A stretch of 64,000 nt of DNA from Seminavis robusta (GCA_903772945.1 CAICTM010000080.1:62001-126000), one strand, 5' to 3'; positions 41,056 through 52,099 are shown, counted from the stretch's first letter. The notes: a model not told the origin generated them from the sequence alone. Program-made: numbers and translations.

Positions 41056-43101
41056 CTTTGGTATTAGTCATTTCATTTTAGGATTTAGACGCCAGCGTAG
41101 CACCTATACTGGCTTGGACGTTGGTTCGTGGCATCAATTGTAGTTGGATGCATGAAGACATCATCTTGCAATGATACATGTATGTGCGTTGCGCTGTGTT
41201 CGGTTCTCTCAAGCCGTGGTCACCTCTGGCTATCTTGAGGTAGGCATTTCGAGCTACTGAGGGGCCCGAGACAATTCGAGTGCACACACGTACGAGACCA
41301 TGGATTGCAGCAATGAATAGTTCTTGATTGGCATGCAGTGGATCCTCTTCATAGATGTTTGCTTTCGAAAGATCCATGGCGCGTGTCCCAAGAGTTGGAT
41401 GGGCGTGCCACCAAAGAGACGGACTCAATCGGTCGAGTGCGTTGTGGCAACGGGAAAGCAATTTGAAAGCTACAGATAGTACTCGCTATTGCGATCTTGC
41501 AGCTGAGGCCCCATTCATTGGTGAACGCCAGGAGATCAAGCAATCTGCATTGTTTCAGCAGGCACTAGTTTGACTGTTGGTTTTGCTTTGCAAGAAGCTA
41601 TTGGAGTGTGCTTTCTGGACAACACGCATGGACAACATTTTTCGCCAGTCAAATTGAAAGCTGGACGAGTGGAATATACGCTGGACGTCTGACTACCGGT
41701 ACCTGAGGCGACTCGAGGTAAGTTTGCTTTACCCGCCACAACCAAATTCCTTGATGGCCGACTACATTATCACCGCATGACCGCGGCATCCGCTTGTGAC
41801 AAGAGCCAGAGCTTTGCCCCTTTTGGATCGAACCGGTCATCACATACTACCAGTGGTAGCCAGTTTCCTCGCGGCAAACCCAGGGAGGTACCGGTATATA
41901 TACAGTGTCCTAGAATACGATTCTTCTCTTTTGATAGCCGACCGGTCCCGCTACTTTCTTCTGGTACCAGGCTGGTATTGCGAACATCCCCGGGTGGTTT
42001 GGCCAAGTTGAGCCTGACTGCATAAGGATGTTGCTGGGTTGAGTGGAGCCAAAGCAAGGCGAAACCGTGCAGGGCGGATACGCTGTACAGTAAGAGTGTA
42101 ACGACAAGAAAGCAACCATTCTGATTGAATCATTTGGCTCTAGCTTGGACAGATCGAATCATTCAGGCAGTTTCCTCCTTTCAGTGTTGCAGGTCGCATG
42201 CAACTTTGTTTGATCAGCTAAAAACATGAGCGGTGCAGCAGTTACCGGCTAGAGTGCTACAGTACGTGTTGTTTTGATATGGAAGGCCTGGATCCGGTAA
42301 GGACACCAGCTCCAGCATGGGACATTTCGCCGTACAGCTAGTAAGAGAGTATCGAGCTGAACAGAAACTCCTCTTCAGTCACTGCAACACTGATACTATA
42401 CCGGTATAGCTAGATAGGCTGATGGCTCGTCCAATTACTACCCTTAGTAATTCCCTTCCGTATCATACGGGCAAACGCGTGGCTCTAGCTAGCAGCTATG
42501 TACTGTAGAACGAGGACAGCCTGGGAAATAGCATCGTGTGTGCATGGGGTCCCTCGACATGAAAGCACAAAGTTGCATGCATGGTTGGCTTCCGATCTGC
42601 CTACTTTTAGCTACAATATTGGTACGTACCGGCACCGTGGTAGTATCTTATTTTCTGAATATTTTCTGACTTAGCCATTGCAGCAAGACAGCTCTCTGAC
42701 CCCCCCGCTCTTCTTGAGTGAGTGTGCGTTTCAAAGTATCAGTCATGGATACTTCATGACTGGCCAAGATCGGGGAGCGCTAGCAGAGTAGCATTTTATT
42801 TAGAACCAGAACGGTTGGTTTTGGATTTAAGGTCCGACCACCAAGCGCTAAACACAAAAGCTACCCAGTTGCTGTCCGTCTCTGGTAAACCACCCGGTAT
42901 GGTACAGTATCCTGAGCGCCATGCATATCCTGTCCAAGATTTGTGTTTTTACCCAGCAAAGATAGACGTCAGGCAACAACAATCTAGGCTCACAATACTA
43001 ACTTCCAGCAGCTCCACAGCATAGCAGCCAAAGTCAAGTCAATAATTCTCTCTCAGCTTCACGCACTCCAAACAAACAAACAAACAAACAAACATTCCAA
43101 G
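41056..43101. other. Gene-free stretch between the membrane protein gene and the small secreted protein gene
   Basis: No coding region is supported. Many small frames overlap on both strands at 41078-42130. CTAG and ACCGGTA clusters occur at about 41694, 41889 and 42400. An AAAC repeat at about 43070-43093 is the leader just before the small secreted protein gene. Confidence 0.6.
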
Positions 43102-43671
43102 ATGATGCGCATTTCGTTCCTCTCCATGCTCATTGCACTCTTGATTGCCATGGCATCTGCTTCCCACCACGAATCCAGTCGCGTAAGTCCATTGCTGTTG
43201 TCGTTTGAATTACTTGGTTGTCCTTTGTAGCTAGCTCATCCACTCACATACATAATCTACATGAATGGCTGTTATAGGCGCTTCGTACACCTGCTTCCCA
43301 CAAGCGTGTAAGTCTATTGCTGGTGTTGCTACTTTGTCTTACTTGGTTGTCCTTTCTACTATTGCTCACCCACTCACATGGCCCCATGCATGCATACATG
43401 AATATTTCAGGAGATTCGCAAACTCGAAGAAAGTGGAGAAGACGGAAGTGGAGAGAGTGGAGACGGTGAAGGTGATAGTGGTGATGATGCTGATGATACT
43501 GACGATGAGGACTGCTATGATGCGTGCTGGGGTGACGCTACTGATGAAGACATTGAGGCCTGGACTGAAGACCAATGGATTGAATGGGAGACATGTACTG
43601 ATGCCGCCTGTGATTGCGCCGATGACGAATGCGCAGCTGATCCGGATTGTGTGGAGGCTACCTGCGTTTAG
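43102..43671 (+). CDS. Small acidic Cys-rich secreted protein
   Basis: Three exons (43102-43182, 43278-43307, 43411-43671), introns of 95 and 103 nt with GT-AG ends, encode 123 residues. The first 21 residues are a clear signal peptide ending Ala-Met-Ala-Ser-Ala. The mature part is very acidic (Asp/Glu/Gly/Ser), then has about nine Cys in the last 50 residues, including Cys-Tyr-Asp-Ala-Cys-Trp, Cys-Asp-Cys and Asp-Cys-x5-Cys. No known family is recognised. Such a layout would fit an extracellular metal-binding, cell-wall or defence-like peptide, but this is speculation. The tiny second exon (ten codons) and intron 2 look like a copy of the end of exon 1 plus intron 1. Skipping exon 2 would keep the frame because all exon boundaries are phase 0. 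Confidence 0.8.
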
Positions 43672-44650
43672 ATGCAATCCATAGGAACGGAAGGAAGGAG
43701 GACGGAACGGAACGAACAAACAATGGAGGAAATTTCAAACGATGGAAGGAGGAGAATCAAGAATGTGGCTGGGCATGGTTGGTCCTTCTTGGTTGGTTTC
43801 TGACGAGTTGCTCCACATTTACTTTTCTTTTGATGGCTGTGTGACTGCATGGCTGGCCAGAAGGAGTGTGTGTTGCAGCAACTTCAAGGGACAATACCAT
43901 CAGCATTGTTGGAGGATGTCATGCCTGAAGTGATTTCTTTTAGAGCATCTAAAAAATATATATTATAATGAATCATCAATGTGACGGGAAAGAAAGAATG
44001 TTTGCTGCAATCAAAGCAAACTTTAAATATAGACGAGAGCTGCTGTGGCTTTGGTGACAGGGCTCCCTACGGTACATGTAGTACAGCCAGTCTCCCCTTC
44101 ACTCTGGAGGCTATATCGGCATCATGGATTGAGAGTCTAGTTATAATAGCTAGCTAGGACAAGCAGACTTTGCGAGGATAATGCTTTACCGGTAGCTAGA
44201 ACTGTTCGTCGCCCCATAGAATTCTAGCTATACTATCCTGCCTGTACTCGTGCCGGTACGGTACATGAACCACAATAGCTCCTCGACGGAACAGTTGTAC
44301 CATGCTAGCTAAAGCAATAGCTAGCAATGCAGTGAACAACACTTACTTTGGGGAGTACACGCACGTGGTGGATTCTTCGCTCAAAAGAAAGGAGCCTGAG
44401 CAAGTCTGCCTCTGATCTGCTTCACTAATTCCATTTTATTGGGTCGGAAGGAGGAAAGGAAGGAATGAAGGAACGAACGAACAAGACGATTTGCCTCTCT
44501 AGATAGCTAGTTGTTCAAGTTTGGCACTCCAGGCAGTGGTTGGTTGGTTCATGGCTGGTCATTGGCACACCCTCCACAACTCAGCACTGACGAGCAATCG
44601 ACTCTGTTTTGCACCTCGAATCGATGCATTACTGTACTATTCATTCCTTA
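43672..44650. other. Gene-free stretch
   Basis: The first 300 bases are probably 3' UTR of the small secreted protein gene, with an AT-rich end near 43950-43970. CTAG clusters appear at about 44145 and 44305. A GGAAGGAAT/GAACGAAC run occurs at 44455-44480. No coding region is called. Confidence 0.6.
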
Positions 44651-45358
44651 CTATACTCCATACGCCGCTGGTCTCATATCGTCTTGGATTCTTCTAAAAA
44701 TGGCGATTCCTCCCGTTTTGCTTCCTCTTACGACCATGGCATTTTCGGTTGCCATAATGACGGTGAATGCGAGTGGTGGTCGTTTTCGTTCTGTGGAAAC
44801 CCAGTTTCGCTGATATCCTCTCAGATAGTAGGATAGATCCCACCCCGGCACGGTCCGCCCATTAATGTAGTAGTCTTCGTATTCCATGAATACCTGCCGT
44901 GTCTTGTAATTTTGGGTGGAAGGTCCCGCAATGGACACAAAGCAAAAGGTAGGATTGGGCGCAATGCCCTTTCCAAAGTAGTCGTCTTCCACCGTGATGA
45001 ATGCCATGGCAAAGGATCGGAATTCGGGATGGGGGTAAAATTCTTGATCTCGGTCCGAATTCAATGCCAAGCGAAGTTCCCAGGATCCCTGACACTGCGC
45101 CATCAGCTCCTGTTTGACCTTGTCATCCTTATAGTGGAGCGAGGACCCAAATCGATCCAGATATTTGACGGCGCAGAATAAATCATCTTGCGTATTCAAG
45201 GCATCTCCTTCTTCGGCACATTCTTCAATCGTTTGAATCGCCTCTTCTTTGGTATACCCGGCAGCCCAGCGTTCCCGAATGGCAGGAGACACATACCCTT
45301 CGCAACAACACACAGACCAACTGCACAGCAGCAGCAGACAACTCAGAGGAAGCATCAT
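44651..45358 (-). CDS. Small secreted or organelle-targeted protein of unknown function
   Basis: A 235-residue single-exon protein. Residues 1-19 form a Leu/Cys-rich signal peptide. The mature N-terminal half is helical and acidic (Tyr-Thr-Lys-Glu-Glu-Ala-Ile-Gln-Thr-Ile-Glu-Glu-Cys). The C-terminal half looks like a beta-barrel: Gln-Gly-Ser-Trp-Glu-Leu-Arg-Leu-Ala at about 90-98, several aromatic strands, and a Gly-Gly-Ile-Ala-Ile-Phe-Arg-Arg end. A Gly-x-Trp-x-Leu opening and a closing Gly-x-(Ile/Leu)-x-x-Phe-x-Arg strand resemble plastid lipid-associated (fibrillin/PAP) or lipocalin-like proteins. That is a weak, by-eye similarity and the gene should be treated as unknown. No Ala-Phe plastid boundary is visible. 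Two adjacent start ATGs are possible (45358, 45355). Confidence 0.78.
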   Translation of the reverse strand: MMLPLSCLLLLCSWSVCCCEGYVSPAIRERWAAGYTKEEAIQTIEECAEEGDALNTQDDLFCAVKYLDRFGSSLHYKDDKVKQELMAQCQGSWELRLALNSDRDQEFYPHPEFRSFAMAFITVEDDYFGKGIAPNPTFCFVSIAGPSTQNYKTRQVFMEYEDYYINGRTVPGWDLSYYLRGYQRNWVSTERKRPPLAFTVIMATENAMVVRGSKTGGIAIFRRIQDDMRPAAYGV

Positions 45359-46246
45359 GGTTTGGTGTTGGTCGCAGAGCAGTTAGAGAACAATGCCAAC
45401 TGAAGCTAGCAAAGATCCGTCCATAGATCCGTCCAAAGATCCTAAAAAGGACACGTCAGATGATTGGGCTTCGCATACACCGGAAAGAACGAGCCAGATG
45501 AGCTGACAAATGACACGAGACATCCATGGGCAAAATGGGAAGTACCAACGGCACCATACATCCAGCCATTCCATTGAATCATTCAAGATTCTTTTTCAGA
45601 GTAGAGTAGCGTACTGGTACATTGAATGGATGAATAAAGAGCAACCAACCTATGACTCAACTCGACTCGACTCGACTGAGCATCACCTCTTTCGCCACCA
45701 GCGTCCATACTAACAAAGGGAACAAGCGGCATCTACCGTATGGGATAATACTAGTAGAATCAATCATTTCGTGCGAGAGGAGATCTCAAGGTCACACAGA
45801 AGACCACTCTCATTAGCCCCACTGGCTTGGTGGTTTCAGTTGAGCAACACAAAAATTGTCTATTGGTTGGTTGTTGGCTGTTGGTATATATTGCATCATT
45901 ACCGGTCGACCCATCTAGCTACAGTAGGGAGTAATATGGCTGGCGAAGGTTGATCTTGTCTCCTCATGACTTGGTCATCATGGTCGAGATAATACCGGTA
46001 AATTTGTGATTGAGTGTTGTGGATTGTGTGTTTTTTTGTCCCTCTATCGGTGGTGGTTGTGCTGCCCCCCCCCCTGCTGGGGAAGTCAGTAATAGAATTC
46101 TATTTTAAGGCTACTCTGAGTACAACTTGTCCACGTACCGCTACCCTAAACCGATAACCTCCACAAACATTGGGGCGGAGAGAGTTGGCCCCCTCAGCCG
46201 GGAAAGTTTAAAACCCAACCGAGGCAAGATATTAAGGGGGGAAAGG
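45359..46246. other. Gene-free spacer with a poly-C tract
   Basis: Contains a CTCGA pentanucleotide run near 45660-45677 and a C run at 46064-46073. The part from about 46090 to 46246 directly follows the LINE-like open frame on the minus strand and may be its 3' UTR. No gene is called. Confidence 0.55.
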
Positions 46247-48500
46247 TCACCAACCGGACCCGCCCGTGCTGCTGCTGTCATCAGCACTGCTACTAGCTGC
46301 ACTATTGATGATAGTGTCAACACTGCTGCCATCTAAATCAAGGTCAGACCCGAAAGCCTGATCCAAAGTTGCTGCTGCCTCATGGAAGGCTGCGGCCAGT
46401 TGTTGCTGCTCTCTGCTTGCTTTGTCCACCACTGGCATCCAATTTGAAAGCCAGGCTTTGATATCGGACGGTACCATTTCCATTTGGTCCTCTAACTAGT
46501 GGCCTTTTGAAAATGGAGTTGACAAGAGACAGTGGCACCTGGTCTGCCTGCTCATACAGAAGCTCTACTTCCCATTGAAGCTGCTGCTGCTTCTTGATCT
46601 ACTGCTGTTGTTTATCACGTCCATGCCTGGCTGCATTGCGGTCATCCCAAAGTAGAAACCATTGTTGGAGCAAGAGATGGGCCAAGTTGGTAGTCCAGAC
46701 GGTACCATTTTTCTTGGATGTATGCTTTTGAACATGATGGAGGTAGTCTCCCTGGTGTTTGGTCCACAGTTTGGAGAGTCGGCCCTTGAGGAAGTTGCCC
46801 CACCCAATGTAATTCTGGTCAATGACCAGTTGGTCATACCTTTCTGGGAACTCAGACTGGTACAGGTGCCTGCCCGCGAAGAAGCGCTCAAGCCCTTGCA
46901 AAGCAATGTCTAACAGAGATGGATCAGTATCACATTTGCGCAGTTGTTTGCTGACAGCCTGCTGCATGGTTGTTCTCCACAGTGTTGGATCCTCATGAGT
47001 GCACAGGTAGAGATGGACTGCTGTTTCATTGTCGCCACCACAGTGTGGGCACCGATGATCGTATTTGGCATCATAGTTGTGGACTCTTCTGCCCACTGGA
47101 AGAATGTCGAACAAAAGCTTCACTAGTGTTGTTTTTCTGGTCTCATGCCTATTGATGGCCCTGCTATGGGCAGTCCAGTCTATCAGATCCGGAGTGCTAT
47201 CATCCTATTGAGAGTTATCCTTGACCATATCCTGCAGCACCGCAGGATCATTCTGTAGGTCCCTCAAGGTACGTGTCACCTTGTAGGTGCAGGTCCCGCC
47301 GGGGAGATGCAACTGTGCAAGATTCACCGGGAACTGGAGCATCACTGTATGATATACTCCCTGGTGTGCAGCCATGAATGCGCCGGCCAGTTTGTCTGCT
47401 CTGCAATTGAGTTGGGCCTTTGTTGGCAAAGTCTCAATAGCCTTATCTTTGTCCTTGTGGCTCTTGATGTGCTCCATTGTTGGAACACTGAGAGCATCCC
47501 TGAATGTTTGATCAATTTGTTGCAGCACATCCCAGTCTGATTCCTGAGTGTCGTTTGGGTACCACCACCATTGGTAGTCCAAACACTTGGCACACTTGCC
47601 TATGAGATCCAGTCAGGGTAGATGCACAAAGAGCTGGCTGGAGTGGAGAGCTCTGCTTGGAGCCTCACTCCTCTGGCACTTGGGAATGGCCAGCCACAAA
47701 GCTGGCTGCCCCTGTTATTCAATCTCCACAGCAATGATTGAACAACTCACTCTTTGCCTTGGCACAATCCACACAGGAAGGCTTCAACTGTGGGGAAACT
47801 AGTGCTATTGAGGCTGTATCTGGTCAACTATCCTTTCATTACTTCTTCTTCTTTAAACTATGCTAAAATCAACTGAACACAAAATCCTCGACAGCACTCA
47901 GCCATGCAGCTTTGGCTCTCTTGCATCTCATTTGGCTGGTGCTGGCAAGCTAACTTTCTATATTGGTCTTGGCTGAAGAACTGCATCATCCTTGGGTATA
48001 TAGAGTTCCTCAGCTATTTCTGTATTGCCAGATGGCTTGCACTGCTGACCCTACTGTTGGAGTATACAGGTGTCACAGCGATTCTTCCACCTGGCTAAAC
48101 CAGCACAGCTGCTTCGCACCACAATGGGAATTCACGTGGATTTCCACTCATCGCTTGCCATTTACAGACTCGTTATCCACAAAATGTGTGTATAAGGCTG
48201 AATGAGTTCACAATGGAAGAACTCTGACAATCTCAGAATAAGTCGAGTGGGAGCCAAGACTCCATAGGCCTCTGCCCTGCACGAGGTTGGAGTCATACCA
48301 TATACTGGACCAGCCCCCCGTGCCACAATGGAACCCTTGAAATGAGATCACCCACCCATAGGAGGAATTGTCAGCCTCAATGTCTGCCGCTCCACACTAG
48401 CCACCAGGAATGGCCAGTGCTTTATCAGTAGAAGAGCATCCTGTGGTCCTTGGGTCCATTCCAATTGCTCAAATAAAGATAGCTCCCAGGGTTCCAGGGA
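46247..48500 (-). mobile_element. 5'-truncated LINE-type retroelement: RNase H and zinc-finger C-terminal region
   Basis: On the minus strand, a Leu-Glu-Pro-Trp-Glu-Leu block (about 48490) leads into an RNase H domain. Its parts are Ala-Asp-Asn-Ser-Ser-Tyr-Gly-Trp-Val, Thr-Ser-Cys-Arg-Ala-Glu-Ala-Tyr-Gly (about 48270), Val-Asp-Asn-Glu-Ser (about 48175), then after an insert His-Ile-Lys-Ser-His-Lys-Asp and Gln-Leu-Asn-Cys-Arg-Ala-Asp-Lys-Leu-Ala (about 47465-47385). A Cys-Pro-His-Cys-Gly-Gly ... His-Leu-Tyr-Leu-Cys zinc finger (about 47050-47010) and a Trp-rich tail follow, ending at 46247. Frameshifts separate these blocks (around 48312, 48190, 47200 and 46590). The reverse transcriptase itself is missing, as in a typical 5'-truncated LINE copy. 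Confidence 0.72.
47595..48159. mobile_element. 559-bp insertion inside the LINE-type element
   Basis: The RNase H reading is interrupted after Val-Asp-Asn-Glu-Ser-Val and resumes in the same order 559 bp away. The word CTTGCC stands at both edges (47595-47600 and 48154-48159), consistent with a 6-bp target duplication. The insert has no recognised coding region and no clear inverted or direct terminal repeats, so its class is unknown. Confidence 0.5.
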
Positions 48501-49577
48501 TGCAAGAAAGCATTCGAATGTGTCCAGACGGGGTGGGGTAGGGCAGACATTCAGAAAGTTAGGACTCAGCCAGATTGAAGATTCGATTTATTCATTCAAA
48601 CTTTCAAGAATTCAAAACCGATTCGATTCGATTCAATTCAATTCAGAAGCTTGGATTTGTGCCAATGGATCTAAGTATGCAAAGCTACAGGAGCGTTCCT
48701 CAATCATGCATGAAACCGACCCTAACATCTGAGAAGCGCACCTGAAGGTAGGATACCAATCTACAAGGTAGGTTATCGATTAAAGTCGAAGGTCGACCCT
48801 ACGATACAGATCGTGAAGGGAGGTTGCGGATTATGCACCGAAGCTTCTGGTTCCCCATGAAACAGTACTTACAAATCTGTTAAAGGCATGCTCAATGATC
48901 CAGTACGGCCCGTTTAACAAACCTACACCCTCGTTGTTCACAATGCGTGTGGTGGACACCGTGCATAACTTGAAGCATGTCTGGGTCATTGGTAATTAAA
49001 AAGGATCGGCTTTAATAGTTCTTTCCCTCCGAACAAAGATGTTTACCATATAAAGCAGGATCCAGTACCAAGCCGAATGGAAGGGCAATTCCTACTTAAC
49101 GGTCATGCAAAGCATCCAAAAACACTGCAAACGTGCTTCCAAATTAAGAGTTCCTAGGATACTAATCACTAAGTACAGTTCGGGAAACTAGACCAAAAGA
49201 GGGGAAGATTGGGATAATATTGGGGTTAGAATCTTTAAGGATACTACTGGCGAATACTGCAGCGAGAGGTTTCGAACAACAACAATCGGGAGACAAGATT
49301 GTCATGGTTAACAGGAATAAAAGGGGAGAAAAGGTTACCGAATAAGTAACCGAACATCGCATCGATAGACAAGGTGCGGCAAGAAAACAGGGTGGCATTG
49401 GATGCAAAACAGCAACTCGGGAGGCAACCAAACAATGACGGAAGAGGTAACAGCCGCCATGGTAGCCATGCCAAAAGAGAAGGAATGAGGGGGAAAGCAA
49501 GGCAAAGGACCCCCTGGATTTGGGAGCGTAGCATGCCAAATGGCAGCCTTTGGCTCTAGTTTGGGAACCTTGGCCAC
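48501..49577. other. Gene-free stretch between the LINE copy and the Lys-tailed gene
   Basis: Contains an ATTCGATTCGATTCAATTCAATTC run near 48613-48640. The minus-strand open frames at 49162-49577 sit just after the stop of the next gene and look like 3' UTR. No gene is called. Confidence 0.55.
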
Positions 49578-50921
49578 CTACAAGCCCAAGCTAAGCTTCA
49601 CCCCGGACGGCGCCTTCTTCTTCTTCTTCTTCTTGGGGGGCTCACCATCATCTTCACCACCCATACCAAAGGCATCGATGCGGACTCGTGCAAGGATGGC
49701 CTCTTCTACTTCTTGAGCATGAGGCTGTGCTCTTGAAGCCACAACCTGCTGCCGCAAGTCCTCAAAACGTGCAAGTCCGGCATCAGTCCACCCTCCAAAT
49801 TCGCAATTTCCACCCTTGCCATTGGAGTACCGGCCATCATGTTTTCCATCCTTATCTTCTGCTTTGGACCTTGGGACCGCCTTCTTCTCCTTGCACCTGT
49901 TTGTCAAGTCGAAGTATGCAGGCCACTTTCCTGGCAAATTCAGAAGATTGCCTTCCTTATCCCTTGCATCAGGATCCGGAGTGGCGCCATTCTCAAAAAA
50001 GAGGACAGCCATAGCTTCCGTATTGGGAGGCACGCAAACCTCACCCTCATATGTTGCTTCCGAAATGGTGCTATGCGTGCGGATCCCTTGCCTCCACCAC
50101 TTGGATGCGACAGCCACTTGTGCAAGGAAGCAGTTCCACCACCACACAGCCTTCTTCATCAGGTCCTCATGAGCAGCCTTTTCTTCATCAGTGGCATCCT
50201 CCTTTGGGGGAATCAACACCTTGTCTCGGTTCATAATCTTCAAGATGTCATCCATGGAGGGGAAGTCAGCCGTCCCCTTCTCCGCAACAAACTTCTTCAC
50301 ATGGTTGAAGCACTGGCTCTGCACATAGTTGCGGGCCTTGTTCAGATGACGACAGACCTGCTTCCGCCAAAGGATGTTGAACTGTTCGCGATTCCTCTGA
50401 ATCCCTAAGAAAGCAGCATGCAGAAAGGGAGGCGAATGGTGTGAGATCTGCAAGGTGCACATGGCAATTGATAAGCAAAACCACCCAAGAATTGCTTACG
50501 TCGGTCCTTCTTTGCATTGCCGGTCAGGGTCAATGCGGGGTGGCCCAACTTATCCATGACCAAGTTGCACAAGAGTTCCTTCTGTTCTTGTTCATTGATG
50601 AACTTGACCAGGCGATACACCTCGTAAAGCATGCAGTTATACAATGCAATCCACATGTTGTCTTTTTCATTGCTAGGGTCTCCCATCTTGAACTCGCCAC
50701 CTTCCGAATAGGCAAACTTTTTATCCGGACTTGCATCTGAACCACCCAAACTCACTGACGCTGGTGGCGGAGCCTTGGCAGTGGTAGGTTCGCTTTGACC
50801 ACGAAGAGCCTTCTTCTGGCATCCTGTAGTACTCCTTTGCCATCTGCTTCCTGGTAAACTTCTGAAACTCCTTTTTGGATGGAGACTGGAAAGAATCGGC
50901 TGTAGAATCGTGGGAATATTC
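49578..50921 (-). CDS. Truncated gene of unknown function with a polylysine C terminus
   Basis: Two exons are supported: about 50921-50500 and 50404-49578, joined over a 95-nt GT-AG intron, giving the frame Lys-Lys-Asp-Arg-Arg-Ile-Gln-Arg-Asn. The product is basic and helical in its first part, then Trp-rich (Val-Trp-Trp-Trp-Asn, Lys-Trp-Trp-Arg). It ends with an acidic patch, seven consecutive Lys and a hydrophobic Val-Lys-Leu-Ser-Leu-Gly-Leu tail. The first exon runs without a start codon into a retroelement repeat at 50922. Inside it the frame changes near 50830, where Gln-Met-Ala-Lys-Glu-Tyr-Tyr gives way to the Lys-Lys-Ala-Leu-Arg-Gly frame. The 5' end therefore appears lost and the remainder is probably a pseudogene or gene fragment. 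No family was recognised. It could itself belong to a mobile element. Confidence 0.55.
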
Positions 50922-50999
50922 TGATAAATTGTGGGATTATATACCACAAAGATTCCCTCCACTATCACCGAATAGATAAGATTTTTCATGAATTCATAG
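50922..50999 (+). repeat. Left 78-bp direct repeat
   Basis: Matches 52022-52099 at 77 of 78 positions. Confidence 0.85.
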
Positions 51000-52021
51000 G
51001 ATTAACAGTACGACGCTTTACCCGTTTTCGTTGCTTACCTCATCTCCTCACAGTAGACCAGATTCTGTACGGGGCCAAGCAGTGGGTAGTTTAGTAGTTC
51101 TAGCTACGGTCCCCTGGGAGTTAGGGTTTGTGGGCTTGGAGTTCGATTCTTGATGGTGTTCCCTTGTGTTCCGAATCGTTCCTGCTCCCACGATAATAAC
51201 TCCATGTCGGAAAGCTCGCTAGTCAGTATGCACTAGTAGTTAAGTAGCCCATAAGTCTTCTCATGCATTCTACAAGTCTGCAGTTATGTACACACTACCC
51301 TGCAGGGCTAGAGAGGCACGACACATACGTAAGCATGCACCGTTCCGGGGGAGTTAGGGTCTTACATTCCCCGTGACATTTCATACCATCACCTCGTTAA
51401 GACTTTGGGGGAGAAGTTCACCTCAAACCGGTGGGATTGGCAAGTCTCACTCGTAAATAGTATAAGACGTCCCTCTAGGAATGCACACATAGACTATGGG
51501 GGAGTTCACCGCGAAACTCCCCAATCGTGACTTAGTCGGAAACAAAAACACTAGAGAGAACAACGTCTAAGACCTTCAGATGGCTCTCCAATCGCTCGTG
51601 AGTTAAGAGAAGAACTAGTATTCCTACTTCGTACTAGTACATCGACAGTCAGTTCCCCTGCATACGTCCGTGCAGGATTTCGCTCGAAGAACACCATTCT
51701 TCACACCGTACGGTATCGCTTATAAGATCGTTCCAGCATAGTCCCAGGAATTCCGCGAGGTTCCTGTGGGAGCAATCGCGCGAGTTAGAGCACACGTACC
51801 TCCACTGATGTCAGTCCTTCCACTGACGTACGAGAACGAAGATCCTTCCGTGACACCAGAAGGCTAGCGCTTGGATACAGGCAGCGCTAAAGCGTAAGAA
51901 AATACCTGCATACACACCAGTACGTGTAATTAGTGCTGGCTTGTCTCAACTGCTGCGAACTCGGGAGTCACATCTCGAGAACCTGCAGAGCTGTCATAGA
52001 TAGCGTTCGGGAATGGGGGAG

Positions 52022-52099
52022 TGATAAATTGTGGGATTATATACCACAAAGATTCCCTCCACTATCACCGAATAGATAAGATTTTTCATGATTTCATAG
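52022..52099 (+). repeat. Right 78-bp direct repeat
   Basis: Matches 50922-50999 at 77 of 78 positions and is preceded by a purine tract. Confidence 0.85.

Larger units (their letters stand above)
50922..52099 (+). mobile_element. LTR-retroelement remnant bounded by 78-bp direct repeats
   Basis: Two 78-bp repeats (50922-50999 and 52022-52099) differ at one base and start TGATAAATTG, like many copia LTR starts. A purine-rich AATGGGGGAG (52012-52021) lies immediately before the right-hand repeat, as a polypurine tract does before a 3' LTR. The 1.0-kb interior has no recognisable coding region. No target duplication is seen, and different sequences lie on the two sides. This is best read as a rearranged or truncated element, not a whole one. 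The close match of the repeats suggests a fairly recent origin. Confidence 0.6.

Noticed and set aside
46064-46073. Poly-C run as an element boundary
   Set aside because: No target duplication or matching end was found; treated as a simple tract.
51100-51160. Possible tRNA (GGAGTTCGATTC resembles a B box)
   Set aside because: No A box or cloverleaf could be drawn around it; it lies inside retroelement sequence.
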